A DNA stretch of 64,000 nt. It comes from Acidobacteria bacterium UBA2161. GTDB taxonomy: Bacteria; Acidobacteriota; Vicinamibacteria; Vicinamibacterales; UBA823. Position 1 is the first letter of the stretch; each line of letters begins with the position of its first letter. Under the pieces are notes generated by a model. It was not told where the DNA came from, searched no databases, and was given only the letters and a program-made list of their open reading frames with translations. Shown here one piece after another: positions 50,836-62,436 of the stretch. Made by a program: the position numbers and the translations under genes. The DNA is taken from NCBI GenBank assembly GCA_002328835.1, contig DCWN01000033.1:66610-130609 (forward strand), read 5' to 3'.

Positions 50836-51713
50836 CGCTTGCACTCACGGTCGGGCGGCGGCGATTCCTGGGCGCGCTGGCGGGGGGCGCCTTCGCGCTG
50901 ACGCCGAGGGGAACTGTGGCGGGCATGCGGCGGTCCGCGGCTGCGGCTGACGGCGCGGTCCGTCTCGGTGTGGCGAGCTACTCGCTCAGGAACCTGTCTC
51001 GCGCCGATGCGATTGCCGCGATTCAGGCGCTGGCCTCACCCTGGGTCAACATCAAGTCGTTCCACCAGCCCTACGAAGGCATGCCGGCGGAGTTGGCGGA
51101 GGGCCGTCGGGCGTTCGAGCGGGCCGGGCTCCAGATCGTCGGTGGCGGCACGATCACGCTGGCGAAGGACGAGGACGACGACATCCGAACCTACTTCGAG
51201 TATGCGAAGCACAGCGGCATGCCGCTCATAGTCATCGCGCCGATTCCCGAGGCGATGCCGCGCATCGAACGGTTCGTCAAGCGCTACGACATCCAGGTGG
51301 CCATCCACAACCACGGGCCCGAAGACGGGTTCTTTCCGGGTCCGCGCGATGCGCTCGAGGTGATCGAGGGCATGGACCCGCGGGTGGGCCTCTGCGTCGA
51401 TCTCGGGCACACGGCGCGCACCGGCGTCGACGTCGTCGAGGCGCTCGCCGAAGCCGGCGACCGCGTGCTCGACATTCACCTGAAGGATCTGCGCGACCTG
51501 GCCGTCAAGGAGAGCCAGTGCATCGTCGGTCAGGGTGCGATGCCGATTTCGGCCATCTTCCGGCAGCTGGAACGGATGGCCTATGGCGGCCACGTCAACC
51601 TGGAGTACGAGATCGACGCGGACGATCCGCTGCCCGGGATGAAGGAGTCGTTCGCCTACATGCGCGGGGTGCTGGCGGGAATGAAAGTGGAAGCGAGCAT
51701 AGCTGACCGCTGA
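50832..51713 (+). CDS. Tat-exported sugar phosphate isomerase/epimerase-like TIM barrel
   Basis: 293 residues, starting in the overlap ATGA with the oxidoreductase stop. Tat-like signal GRRRFLGAL, then an AP-endonuclease-2/xylose-isomerase-type barrel: VRLGVASYSLRN, IQVAIHNHGPED with a metal His, GLCVDLGHTARTG, VLDIHLKDL, and HVNLEYEID. Probably a metal-dependent isomerase or epimerase on keto-sugar intermediates, inferred from the trio. A dispersed repeat copy (51718-51811) follows. Confidence 0.87.
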   Translation: MTLALTVGRRRFLGALAGGAFALTPRGTVAGMRRSAAAADGAVRLGVASYSLRNLSRADAIAAIQALASPWVNIKSFHQPYEGMPAELAEGRRAFERAGLQIVGGGTITLAKDEDDDIRTYFEYAKHSGMPLIVIAPIPEAMPRIERFVKRYDIQVAIHNHGPEDGFFPGPRDALEVIEGMDPRVGLCVDLGHTARTGVDVVEALAEAGDRVLDIHLKDLRDLAVKESQCIVGQGAMPISAIFRQLERMAYGGHVNLEYEIDADDPLPGMKESFAYMRGVLAGMKVEASIADR

Positions 51714-51717
51714 GCGT

Positions 51718-51811
51718 CACGGCGCGCACGGCGCGCCGCGCGGCGTCCGCAGTGGGGCGCTCGGGGTCCCCGCGGAGGACGCCGCGGGGGTTCGGGGCGT
51801 AGCCCCGAGCT
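51718..51811. repeat. Dispersed intergenic repeat, copy 2 (inverted relative to copy 1)
   Basis: Read on the minus strand from 51811, AGCTCGGGGCTACGCCCCG begins the same element as 17426-17518. It fills the whole 97-bp gap between the converging isomerase and tyrA genes and overlaps the tyrA stop codon. Confidence 0.65.
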
Positions 51812-52905
51812 TAGCGACGGTCCTCGAGATACCGTCGACCGTCCTGCATCAGCGTTTCGAATCCGGCCTCGTCGCCCGCCTCGATAATCGCCTGCACCCG
51901 TTCGGCCGCCGCGCGCAGGGCGGTCAACGACTCTCCCCCGAACTCGTTGAGCGACTGGATTTCATAGTAGAGCTGCGGGCTGTCGTGCACGACGCGGTTC
52001 GCGACCCGGAGCTGTTCGTCGAACGTCGTGCTCGACAGATCGGCCAGCGTCGGCGCGGCCTCGCCACTGTCGCCCAGCGCCGTCAGGAAGACGAGGTTGG
52101 TCGCGTGCGACAGGCCGAGGACCCAGGCGATGAGCCGGTCGTGGCTTTCGAGGCCCATGCTGACGCAGACCGCCATGGTCGATCCGAAGAGCGCTTCCGC
52201 TTCGGCCGTCGCCTCGGCGACGCCGACATCAATAAAGATCACGTGCCGTCCCGAGAGCAGGTCGGTGTCGGGCCCGAACATCGGGTGGATCGACGTCACA
52301 CGCGTGCCGGCCTGCGCCAGCGCGGTCAGGCCGGACCGCACCGGGCTCTTCAGCGATCCGATGTCGAAGACGATGCCTTCGATCGTTCGCTCGGCGAGCT
52401 CCAGTAGGATCGTGTTCGATGCGCGCAGCGGCGCGGCGACGACGATGAGATCGTGGGTGAGTTCGAGCGCACGCCAGTCCGCGTGGTGCACGTACCCCTC
52501 GACGCCGCCCGACGGATCGGCCACCTCGACCTGGTAGCCCTGCGAGGCCAGAAACCGGACGAACCACCGGCCCATCTTGCCGGCGCCGCCGATGACCAGC
52601 GCGCGCCGGCTGGCGCCGCCGGCCCGAGCCGTCACCTCGCTCCGCTCCTGGGCGGCGAGCGATGCGCGGATGAGCGACACCACCAGCTGCTCGGCCAGCT
52701 CGGGGTCGAACCCGAAGTCGGCGGCCGCGGCGCGCGATCGATCGATGACCGCCTTTTCCTGCCGATAGTCGCGCAGCGGGAGCCCGGCCTCGCGCTTGGC
52801 CGTGCCGATGGAGGTGGACAGCTTCTGCCGCTCGCCGACGAGCGTCAGGATCCGCCGGTCGATGTCAGCGAGGCTGGCGCGCAGGTCGTTCAGGGTCTTG
52901 GCCAC
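51811..52905 (-). CDS. tyrA: Bifunctional chorismate mutase/prephenate dehydrogenase
   Basis: 364 residues. N-terminal AroQ-type chorismate mutase (LNDLRASLADIDRRILTLVGERQ, then RDYRQEKAVIDR), followed by a Rossmann prephenate dehydrogenase domain (ALVIGGAGKMGRWFVRF at about 102-118, then DIGSLKSPV and SIHPMFGPD). This is the T-protein architecture of enteric bacteria, converting chorismate via prephenate to 4-hydroxyphenylpyruvate for tyrosine. No other aromatic gene is adjacent. Confidence 0.92.
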   Translation of the reverse strand: MAKTLNDLRASLADIDRRILTLVGERQKLSTSIGTAKREAGLPLRDYRQEKAVIDRSRAAAADFGFDPELAEQLVVSLIRASLAAQERSEVTARAGGASRRALVIGGAGKMGRWFVRFLASQGYQVEVADPSGGVEGYVHHADWRALELTHDLIVVAAPLRASNTILLELAERTIEGIVFDIGSLKSPVRSGLTALAQAGTRVTSIHPMFGPDTDLLSGRHVIFIDVGVAEATAEAEALFGSTMAVCVSMGLESHDRLIAWVLGLSHATNLVFLTALGDSGEAAPTLADLSSTTFDEQLRVANRVVHDSPQLYYEIQSLNEFGGESLTALRAAAERVQAIIEAGDEAGFETLMQDGRRYLEDRR

Positions 52906-52976
52906 GGCTGGATCTTACCGTAGCCGTGCCGCCGAGGCGGTCGGGTGAACTGGGTTACACTGGCGACACCGCGTCG

Positions 52977-53657
52977 ATGTTCACGATGCCTCAGCCATCT
53001 GGCCGTGCCGGTCGGGATCCGGGACACCGCTTCCTGAGGAGCGGCCTGGTCGTGCTCGTGCTGGGTGCGGCGGCCGGCGCGTGCGCCGGCCGACTGCCCG
53101 TCGACATCAACGTCGCCGGGGGCTCGCAGACGCTCCCGCCCCCCGCCGCGACTTCACCCACGCCCGATGTGAAGCCGCCGCCGCGTGTCAGGCCCCCGTC
53201 GGATCCGTCGATCGAGTCGCACCCGCCGGTCCCGCCGATGCTCGCCGGACACTGGGTGGGTGCGCTGAGTCTGCAGACGTGCGAGACCACGGTGGCCGAC
53301 GAGGCGTGGCGCACGGCGTGCGCCGCGTCGGTCGGGCAGGTGGCGCCGTTCGAGATGACCCTCGAGCAGTCCCGCGACTCGGTGACCGGGGTCTCTGCTT
53401 TTCTTGATCTCGCCGACAGCGTGACCGGCAGCGTCGACGCTGGCGGGATCTTCCAGTTCACGACCGGTCACACGACCGACGGGCGGAGCCGGGGCGACGG
53501 GCTGACCGTCATCGAGCGCTTCGGCGCGTTCACCGTGTCGGGCCAATTCGTCCGTGGCCACTACGTCGTCGTCACGACGCGCACCGAGTCGCCGGCCGGC
53601 GTGCGGAACGGGCGAACGACGCGCACCTGGCGGGTCGTCTCGCTCGACAGGATGTGA
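52977..53657 (+). CDS. Lipoprotein of unknown function
   Basis: 226 residues from ATG 52977 with lipobox GAAAGAC (C37) after a long basic N-terminus, then a proline-rich linker (about 57-92). The C-terminal domain begins MLAGHWVGALSLQTCETT, with a Cys pair to CAASVGQ; beta-strand repeats SVTGSVDAGGIFQFTTGHT, FTVSGQFVRGHYVVVTTRT follow. I do not recognise it; a small outer-membrane-attached beta-barrel-like domain is plausible. A -10-like TACACT is at 52956-52961. Confidence 0.65.
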   Translation: MFTMPQPSGRAGRDPGHRFLRSGLVVLVLGAAAGACAGRLPVDINVAGGSQTLPPPAATSPTPDVKPPPRVRPPSDPSIESHPPVPPMLAGHWVGALSLQTCETTVADEAWRTACAASVGQVAPFEMTLEQSRDSVTGVSAFLDLADSVTGSVDAGGIFQFTTGHTTDGRSRGDGLTVIERFGAFTVSGQFVRGHYVVVTTRTESPAGVRNGRTTRTWRVVSLDRM

Positions 53658-53711
53658 GGCTGAGACTCGACAGACCTTCCCGGCGCAATGCCCAGCCTCG
53701 CGCCGAGGAAT

Positions 53712-54941
53712 CTACGCCAAGCGTGCCATCACCCTCAATAGATGATCGATGTCGGCCTCGTTGTTGTAGAGACCGACGCTGGCGCGGATCTGTGTGCCGC
53801 CTTCCCGCATCGAGACGCTGATCTTCTCGGCATCGAGTAGTTCCTGCACCTCCCGCCGGTCGCGGCCGTGGTTGAAGCTGACGATCCACGACGGGTTGTC
53901 GGGCGGCGTGAACATGTCGAAGCCGAGGTCGACCAGGCCCGCGTTGAGCCGCTTGGCCAGGCCCACGGTGTGCTGCTCGATCCGATCCAGTCCGACGCCG
54001 CCCAGATACTCGAGCGCGGCCTTGAGCTGTCGGATCGTGCCGTAGACCGATCCCGAGTACTCGTACTTGGCTGCGGTCTCCCGAAGCTGGAAGTGGAAGT
54101 CGGGCTGCGTCTCGGCGACGTGGTTGTGGCCGAAGCGATCGGGCGGGATCCGGTCGAGGTGCTCCTCGCGGACGTAGAACGGCGCCGCGCCCCACGCCGA
54201 CAGCAGGTACTTGTAGGAGTTCGCCACCGCGAAGTCGACGCCCGTGTCGTGGAGGTTGACCGGGAAGGCGCCGATCCCCTGGATGCCGTCGGCGAAGAGC
54301 AGCCCGCCATGGCCGTGGACGAGATCGGCCAGGGCCTTCACGTCATGCCGGAAGCCGTTCCGGTTCGAGACCCAGGCCACCGAGATCAGCCGGGTCCGGC
54401 TGTCGGTCCGCTCCGCGAAATCCTCGAAGTGGGCGCGCCCCTCGGCGTGCGGCACAATCCTGAGCTCGATCCCGTGCGTACGCTCGAGCTGGCGGTACAG
54501 GACGAACGTCGTCGCGAAGTGCAGCTCGTCGACGACGACGTTGTCGCCTGCCTTGAGATCGATGGCGTCGGTCACGATGTTCTCGGCGTCGCTCGTCGAG
54601 AAGAGCAGGGCGATCTCTTCCGGCTTGGCGCCGAACAGTTCGGCGAACACCGCACGGGTCTCGTTTCGGATCCGGAGCGAGTCGAAGTAGGCCGGCGCGG
54701 GGGTCAGCCGCTGCGCGTCGGCGAACTCGATCGCCGCCTCGTAGACCGGCGTCGGCATCGGGCCGACCAGCGAGATATTGATGTAGGTCTGATCGCGCGT
54801 GACGTGGAAGTCATCGCGGACGCCGAGCGGGTCGTCTTGAGCGGCGGTGCCGAGGGCCCGTGCCCGGCGTGAGGCCGGCAGTGTTGCCAGTCCGGTCGCA
54901 GCGGCCGTCTTCAAGAAGCTCCTTCGATCAATTGAGGTCAT
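53712..54941 (-). CDS. Tat-exported class V aminotransferase-fold PLP enzyme
   Basis: 409 residues from ATG 54941, with Tat signal DRRSFLKTA (5-13). Fold type I class V pattern: YINISLVGPMP, SDAENIVTDAI, LLFADGIQGIGAFP and the PLP lysine in VANSYKYLLSAWGAAPFYV. Relatives include isopenicillin-N-epimerase-like and cysteine-desulfurase-like enzymes, usually cytosolic. The periplasmic substrate is unknown. Its start overlaps the stop of the SnoaL-like fragment (ATGA). Confidence 0.87.
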   Translation of the reverse strand: MTSIDRRSFLKTAAATGLATLPASRRARALGTAAQDDPLGVRDDFHVTRDQTYINISLVGPMPTPVYEAAIEFADAQRLTPAPAYFDSLRIRNETRAVFAELFGAKPEEIALLFSTSDAENIVTDAIDLKAGDNVVVDELHFATTFVLYRQLERTHGIELRIVPHAEGRAHFEDFAERTDSRTRLISVAWVSNRNGFRHDVKALADLVHGHGGLLFADGIQGIGAFPVNLHDTGVDFAVANSYKYLLSAWGAAPFYVREEHLDRIPPDRFGHNHVAETQPDFHFQLRETAAKYEYSGSVYGTIRQLKAALEYLGGVGLDRIEQHTVGLAKRLNAGLVDLGFDMFTPPDNPSWIVSFNHGRDRREVQELLDAEKISVSMREGGTQIRASVGLYNNEADIDHLLRVMARLA

Positions 54942-55185
54942 GCGCTCTCTCCTTGCGCTCCGCCCCCGGCTGGCAGGAAGTGCCCGAGCTGGGTCAGGAA
55001 CGCCACATTGTCCCATGTCACCCAGAGCTCGGCGATCCGTCCACCGGCTATCCGAAACATGCCGGCCATCTCGGCCGACGCCTGTCGATCCGTCGCGAGG
55101 ATGAACGGCCCGGTCATCCGGACCATTTCGTACGCCAGCCCTCCGTACCCAGGATCGAGCCTCCAGTCGTTACGAACCGAATTGT
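54938..55185 (-). pseudogene. 3' fragment of a SnoaL-like ester cyclase gene
   Basis: The frame yields GYGGLAYEMVRMTGPFILA, then SAEMAGMFRIAGGRIAELWVTWDNVAFLTQLG, the C-terminal half of a SnoaL-like/ester-cyclase domain. The first half is missing; upstream of about 55185 the frame is not protein-like and soon meets the rfbC promoter. Its stop overlaps the aminotransferase start, so it was once the upstream partner in that operon. An internal ATG near 55106 might still allow translation. Confidence 0.65.
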
Positions 55186-55300
55186 TGGGCGAGAGTTGGC
55201 CCCATTGTAGGCCTCTCGAGAGGGCGGGGCAATGCGGCCTGGCGGCGCCGGGTTCGGTCGGGTTAGAACAATCGCCGCCCCCTCGATAAGATACCGGTGC

Positions 55301-55942
55301 ATGAGTTCCGAGAAGTCGCCCATCCGCGACGCGCGCTCGGCGGCGCTCGTCGTGCCGCCGCGCACGAACGCCGGGCACAGCGTGACGTCGCTTCCACTCG
55401 ACGGCCTCGTCCTGGTCGAAGTCGTCGTGCACGGCGACTCCCGGGGCTTTTTCGCCGAGCGGTTTCATCGGGAACGATTCCGTGAGCACGGCTTGCCGAC
55501 CGAGTTCGCCCAGGACAACCACTCCCGTTCCGCGCCCGGGGTGCTTCGCGGCCTGCACTATCAACACCAACCGGCGCAGGGGAAGCTGGTCGGCGTCGTG
55601 CGCGGTCGGGTGTGGGACGTGGCGGTCGATATCCGTCCCGCCTCGCCGACGTTCGGGCAGCACGTTGGCTTGGAGTTGAGCGACATGAACGGACGGTTGA
55701 TCTGGATTCCGCCTGGCTTCGCGCATGGATTCTGCGTGCTCGGCGAGGAGCCGGCCGACGTCTACTACAAGGTGGATGCGCCCTACGCTTCCGACGGTGA
55801 GGGCGGGGTCAGGTGGGATGATCCGCAGCTTGGGATTCAGTGGCCGGTCGCGGAGTTCGTCGTCTCCGAGCGAGACGAGAACCTGCCGCTCTTCGCGGGG
55901 TACGCGGCCAACCCGCCGGCGTGGGATACGGTGCGTTCCTGA
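55301..55942 (+). CDS. rfbC: dTDP-4-dehydrorhamnose 3,5-epimerase
   Basis: 213 residues from ATG 55301. Cupin fold with RGFFAERFHRERF, NHSRSAPGVLRGLHYQ (catalytic His), GKLVGVVRGRVWDVAVDIR, IPPGFAHGFCVL and DVYYKVDAPYA (catalytic Tyr region). It acts on dTDP-4-keto-6-deoxyglucose in dTDP-rhamnose synthesis. RmlA, B and D are not in the window. Confidence 0.92.
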   Translation: MSSEKSPIRDARSAALVVPPRTNAGHSVTSLPLDGLVLVEVVVHGDSRGFFAERFHRERFREHGLPTEFAQDNHSRSAPGVLRGLHYQHQPAQGKLVGVVRGRVWDVAVDIRPASPTFGQHVGLELSDMNGRLIWIPPGFAHGFCVLGEEPADVYYKVDAPYASDGEGGVRWDDPQLGIQWPVAEFVVSERDENLPLFAGYAANPPAWDTVRS

Positions 55943-55951
55943 CAGACGCCG

Positions 55952-57492
55952 ATGCCATCAGCCCGCGCGAGGTTCCGACGCCTCGGTGTGGCATGCCTGC
56001 TGCTGGCTGTGCTGGCGTGCGGGCCGGCCGACCCGCCCGCGCCGGAGTCCGAGCCGCCCCCGAACGTCGTCTTCATCATGAGCGACACGCACCGATGGGG
56101 CGCGATGTCGATGACGCAGACGCCGGCGGTGAGCACGCCGAATCTGGAGAGGCTGGCACAGCAGGGTGTCTCGCTCAGCCGGTACTACGTCAATCATCCG
56201 TTGTGCACGCCGTACCGCGCGATGTTGATGACCGGCCGTTGGCCATATCAGCAGGGCCTGATCGGCAATCATATGCGCCTCGACGAGCGGGTCGACTTGC
56301 CCGACGGCGAGCGGACGCGCGGGACGGTGAGCTGGGCCTTTAAGGATGCCGGCTACACGACGGCGCACGTCGGAAAGTGGCACCTGGGCGGAAACGATGC
56401 TCGGGCCTTTGGATTCGACCGATCCATCGTCTGGAACGGGACGAACGATCACCGCCGATCGGACTACAGCGTCGACGGCGCGCCGACGAAGGAGTGGACC
56501 GGCCTGTCGAATGCGACGGCGATGACGACGCAGGCGCTGGAGTGGATCGAGTCGGTGCGCGGCGAGCCGTTCTTCCTGATCCTGTCCCTCAACCCGGCAC
56601 ACGGCCCGTTCGACGATGCGCCCGAGGAGTACAAGGCGTTATATCCGGACGAAGCCGCGTTGCCGCTGCATCCGCTCGACGAGTTGAGGAGCTGGGAGAC
56701 GCATCGCGACTACCATGCGCTGGTCTCCAATCTCGATGCTGAGGTCGGCCGGGTGCTCGACGCGCTGGACGCGTTCGGCATCGCCGACGAGACCGTCGTC
56801 GTCTACACGTCGGATCACGGGGCCATGAGCGGGGTGAACGGTGTCGCCTACGGCCAGAAACGGCATCCGAACGACGAGTCGACCCGCGTGCCGTTCATCG
56901 TTCGCGGCCCCGGCGTGCCCGCCGGGCTCGAGCTCGACATGCTGGCCTCGAGCATCGATCTGTTTCCAACTCTGGCGGGGCTCGCCGACATCTCCGGGCG
57001 ACCACAGGATGTGGGCACCGACGCGGCCGCCGCCTCGCTCGGCTATCTCGAATCGCTCCCAGGCGCAGACCTCTCGAGCCTTCTGCGCGGCGCGCCGGGG
57101 GTCGCGGCGCCGACATCCATCTTCTTGATGCATCCGACGAACATGAACAACCGGTTCTCACGCCACGAGCCCATCTGGCGGGCGGTCGTCACCGACGACT
57201 ACACCTACGCCGTGACTGCGGAGGGCGAGTACGCGCTGTGGGACCGTGCCGAGTCCTACCAGGTGACGAACCTCCTGAGCGACCCGGAGCACGCACCCCG
57301 TCGGATGCCGCTCTGGAACGAACTCGACACGTGGATGGACCGGGCCGAGCGCCCGTTCATCGATCACTGGTTCGCCGAGGCGCCGTCGCGTGAAGTCGCC
57401 GCCTGGAACGTCGAGTACGGGTTCGGCGAGCACGGTGACGACCGGCACGTCGGGCGAGACGCGGTGTTCGACCTGGCGGCGTCGGAGCCGCG

Positions 57493-57496
<4 letters not shown>
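55952..57496 (+). CDS. Sulfatase, lipoprotein, FGly site CTPYR
   Basis: 514 residues: lipobox VLAC (C23), metal site VVFIMSDTHRWG (SDTH instead of the common ADD), formylglycine motif CTPYRAMLMTGR (C85), AHVGKWHLGG, and YTSDHGAMSG. The active-site Cys must be converted to formylglycine by a maturase absent from the window. It resembles the uncharacterised choline-/heparan-type sulfatase group. Its 3' end overlaps the next sulfatase start (GTGA). Confidence 0.88.
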
Positions 57497-59133
<1,637 letters not shown>

Positions 59134-59141
59134 GCCCCACC

Positions 59142-60901
59142 CTACGACGCGCTGGCGGCGCTCGGCCCGGGCAGTCGCGGCCAGGGCTCGGCTCCGCCGT
59201 TTCCGCCGGCGCTTCCATCCAGTAGCGCTTCCATCGACTTGGGGTCGCCGGGCCGGGCGAAGTAGTAGCCCTGGCCGAGTTCGCAGCCCAGGTGCGCCAC
59301 GACTCGGGCCTGCTCGGCCGTTTCGATCCCCTCGGCGATGACCTGCTTCCCCAGGTTGTGGGCGAGGTCGACGATCGCCTTGACGAGCACTTCGGTCTCC
59401 CGATCGGCGCCGAGCCGGCTGACGAACGAGCGGTCGATCTTGAGCGTATCGGCCGGCAGGCGGTGCAGGTAGCTCAGTGACGAGTAGCCCGTCCCGAAGT
59501 CGTCGAGATGCACCCGGATGTTCATCTGCTTCAGTTCGTTCAGCACGTCGAGCACCTTCTCGACGTCGCGGAGCAGCATGCTCTCGGTGATCTCGGCGAC
59601 CAGGCAGCGTCCGTCCAGCCCCGACTCCTGGAGCGCCGCGGAGACCGTGTCGAGCAGCGCGGTGTCCGCGAAGTGCGCGCTCGTGAAGTTCATGCTCAAC
59701 GAGAACGGCAGGTGATTGGATGGCGCTTCGAACCGCCCCTGCCACGCTCGGATCTGCTCGCATCCGCGGCTCAGGACCTGTTCGCTCATCGGGAGAATCA
59801 GGCCGGTCTCCTCCGCGATCGGGATGAACTGGTCCGGCGCCACGAGCCCGCGGCTCGGATGCTGCCAGCGCACGAGCGCCTCGAATCCGTCGACCGCGCC
59901 GGAGCCCATCGTCACGATCGGCTGGAAGTGGACGGCGAATTCCTTGCGCTCGACGGCCAGACGCAGATCGGTCTCGAGGCGCAGTCGGGTCCGCGCGCGC
60001 TCACGCATCGCCAGGTCATAGAACTCGTGCCGACTTGGCCCCTGCGCCCTGGCGCGATGCATTGCCGTGGCCGCGTTCTTCAGCATCTCTTCGGCGGTCA
60101 CGGTTTCACCGCCGTTGACGACGATGCCGATCGCCGCGGTCACCGAGATCTCTTCGCTGGCGATCGCGAACGGGCGGGCGAGGCTCCCCTGAATTCGTCG
60201 CGTGATCACGATCATGTCGTCCGGGCTGCGGATTCGGTCGACGAGCACCCACAGTTCGTCGCCCGTCAGATGGGCGACCTGGTCACCGGGTCGCAGCGCG
60301 CCCTGCAGCCGTTCGCTGACCTTGGCGACCAGCGTATCCATGCCGTCGCGGCCCACGAGCGAGGCGATGAGCTCATGGCGGTCGAGGGCGAGGACGACGA
60401 CCGCGAAGGTGTAGCCAGGTTGGTGGTCCTTGGCGTGGCGCATCCGCCGGATGGACCGCTCGAGCCGTTGGGTCGCCGCGGTGCTGTCGGGGAACGGCGA
60501 GGGGCATCGGCCTGGGGTGCCGCGTCGGCGTGCCACCTCAGGACCACCCCCGACCGGGCCGTTGGGCCGCGGAATGGATCGAAGCTGGCGTGCACTGAAA
60601 TCGTCGAGCCGTCCTTGTGCAGCGCCTGGACGTCCAGCCGAGTGGAGGCCGCATTGTCGAGGGCGGCCTCCAGCGCCGTCCGGACGGCTGAGGCGTTCTC
60701 CGGGGACAGCCGATCGAACAGGCTGTGGCCCAGGAGCGCCTCCGGGCGGTCGCCCAGCTGGGCTGCCCAGGCGCGGTTGCCGTAGCGGACGGTCCCGTCC
60801 GCGGCGAGCAGACCAACCGGCTCCTTGCCGGCCTCGATCAAGGCCCGGAACTCCTCGGCCGCCAGGCCCACCCCGACGGTTGTCTCTTGCCTGAGCGTCA
60901 T
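59142..60901 (-). CDS. PAS-GGDEF(degenerate)-EAL phosphodiesterase, interrupted by a frameshift
   Basis: From ATG 60901 a PAS domain (VGLLAADGTVRYGNRAWAAQLG, ALLGHSLFDRL) runs to VVLRWHADAAPQADAP. About 60505-60520 the reading must shift by one base, after which FPDSTAATQRLERSIRR, a degenerate GGDEF (HLTGDELWVLV) and an intact EAL domain follow (GFEALVRWQHP, EITESMLL, LDDFGTGYSSLSYL, VIAEGIE). The span is one base short of 586 codons, as for a single-base deletion. It would hydrolyse c-di-GMP. As sequenced, only separate PAS and GGDEF-EAL products are possible. Confidence 0.8.
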
Positions 60902-61048
60902 GATGTCTGCAGGGAGCAGCCCTAATAGTAGGCCTTGCGACGCGCCACGGCAACGTCTTGCTGGTAGTGCCCCAAGGGGCCTTGGTGTAGTATCACGCAG
61001 GGCCGGAGACGGCAGAGGGGAACCTGAAACAGGCGAGGAGTCAAGGCA

Positions 61049-62410
61049 ATGGCAGAGATGGTGCAGTTGAATCGCAGGATGTTCCTGAAGAGCGCCGGGA
61101 TGACCGCGCTCGCGGGCGCGGCGACGTCGGGCACCTCGCTGGTGGCCCCGGTCGCTGCTGCGACACCGGCCCAGATGGGCAACAGTGATTTTGACTTCGA
61201 TACGCCGTACGACCGGGTCGGCACCGATTCGTCGAAGTGGGACGGCATCATGCGCACCTACGGCGCCGAGAACATCCGGGTGGCGATGGGTGTGGCCGAC
61301 ATGGACTTCAAGTGCGCGCCGGCGATCACCCAGGCGCTCAGGGAGCGGATCGAGCACGAGAACTGGGGCTACCTCAGCATGCCCTCCGACTTCCGCCAGG
61401 CGATCGCCGACTGGAACCAGACGCGCTACGGCCTGGAGGTCGATCCGGAAACGATTCAGCTGTCGGACGGCGTCCATCCGGCGCTCATCGCCGCGCTGAA
61501 GGCGTTCGCGCGACCGGGCAGCAAGGTGCTGCTGACGACCTCCACCTACAACGGCTTCTACGGCGACCTGCGGGCGTCGCAGACGGTGGCCGAGAACAGC
61601 CCGATGATTCTCGAGAACGGCCGCTACCGGATGGACTTCGACGACCTCGAGCGGAGGATCACTCGCGATACCGACGCGCTGATTCTCTGCAATCCGCAGA
61701 ACCCCACCGGCAACTGCTGGTCGGAACAGGATCTGCTCCGGCTGGGCCGGATCTGCCTCGAGAAGCGCGTGGTCGTCCTGGCCGACGAGATCCACTGCGA
61801 CTTCGTCAACCAGGGGCAGAAGTACGTTCCGTTCATGAGCCTGCCCGATCGGGAGGTCGTTGCCAACAGCGTGACCTTCAAATCGGGAAGCAAGACGTTC
61901 AGCCTGGCGGCGATGAAGGTCGCCTGGTTCTTCTCGACCAATCCGGAGTACATGCGGCTCGTTCAGGCCCAGCACAGCGCCCAGACCAACACACTCGGCG
62001 TCATCGCGCATCACGCGGGGCTCAGGGGCGGCGAGGATTGGCTGGACGAGTTGCTCATCTACATCGACGGCAACCACAACTACGTCGAGGAGTACATCCG
62101 CGAGAACATCCCGCTGATCAAGTACACCAAGGCGCAGGGCACGTATCTGGCGTGGCTGGACGTGAGCGAGCTTGCCGAGCGGATCGGCGCGTCGGCGGCC
62201 GCGGCCGAGGCGAGCCAGAACGCGCCGCGGCCGGTCACACCGGAGACGATCGTTTCTCGCTGGTTGGTCGAGAACGCCAACGTGTATGTCAACGCCGGGT
62301 CGTCGTACGGCCCTGGCGGCGAGGGCCATATGCGGATGAACCTCGGCACCTCGCGGCAGCTCATCAAGCTGGCGCTCGACAACATCGCGGCGGCGGTCAG
62401 CGACCTGTAG
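61049..62410 (+). CDS. Tat-exported MalY/PatB-like aminotransferase-fold lyase
   Basis: 453 residues with a Tat signal NRRMFLKSAG (8-17). The body is MalY/PatB-like: VAMGVADMDFKCAPAI, LSDGVHPALIAALKAF, ILCNPQNPTGNCWS, VLADEIHCDFV and the PLP lysine in KSGSKTFSLA. Cytosolic relatives cleave cystathionine or similar C-S bonds; an exported version would act on periplasmic thioethers or sulfur amino acids. A strong terminator follows. Confidence 0.87.
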   Translation: MAEMVQLNRRMFLKSAGMTALAGAATSGTSLVAPVAAATPAQMGNSDFDFDTPYDRVGTDSSKWDGIMRTYGAENIRVAMGVADMDFKCAPAITQALRERIEHENWGYLSMPSDFRQAIADWNQTRYGLEVDPETIQLSDGVHPALIAALKAFARPGSKVLLTTSTYNGFYGDLRASQTVAENSPMILENGRYRMDFDDLERRITRDTDALILCNPQNPTGNCWSEQDLLRLGRICLEKRVVVLADEIHCDFVNQGQKYVPFMSLPDREVVANSVTFKSGSKTFSLAAMKVAWFFSTNPEYMRLVQAQHSAQTNTLGVIAHHAGLRGGEDWLDELLIYIDGNHNYVEEYIRENIPLIKYTKAQGTYLAWLDVSELAERIGASAAAAEASQNAPRPVTPETIVSRWLVENANVYVNAGSSYGPGGEGHMRMNLGTSRQLIKLALDNIAAAVSDL

Positions 62411-62436
62411 GCGCGCCGACGCGAGGGACGACCATC

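Noticed and set aside
59508..60785. 425-codon plus-strand open frame opposite the EAL gene
   Set aside because: Antisense shadow; the minus strand has intact EAL motifs.
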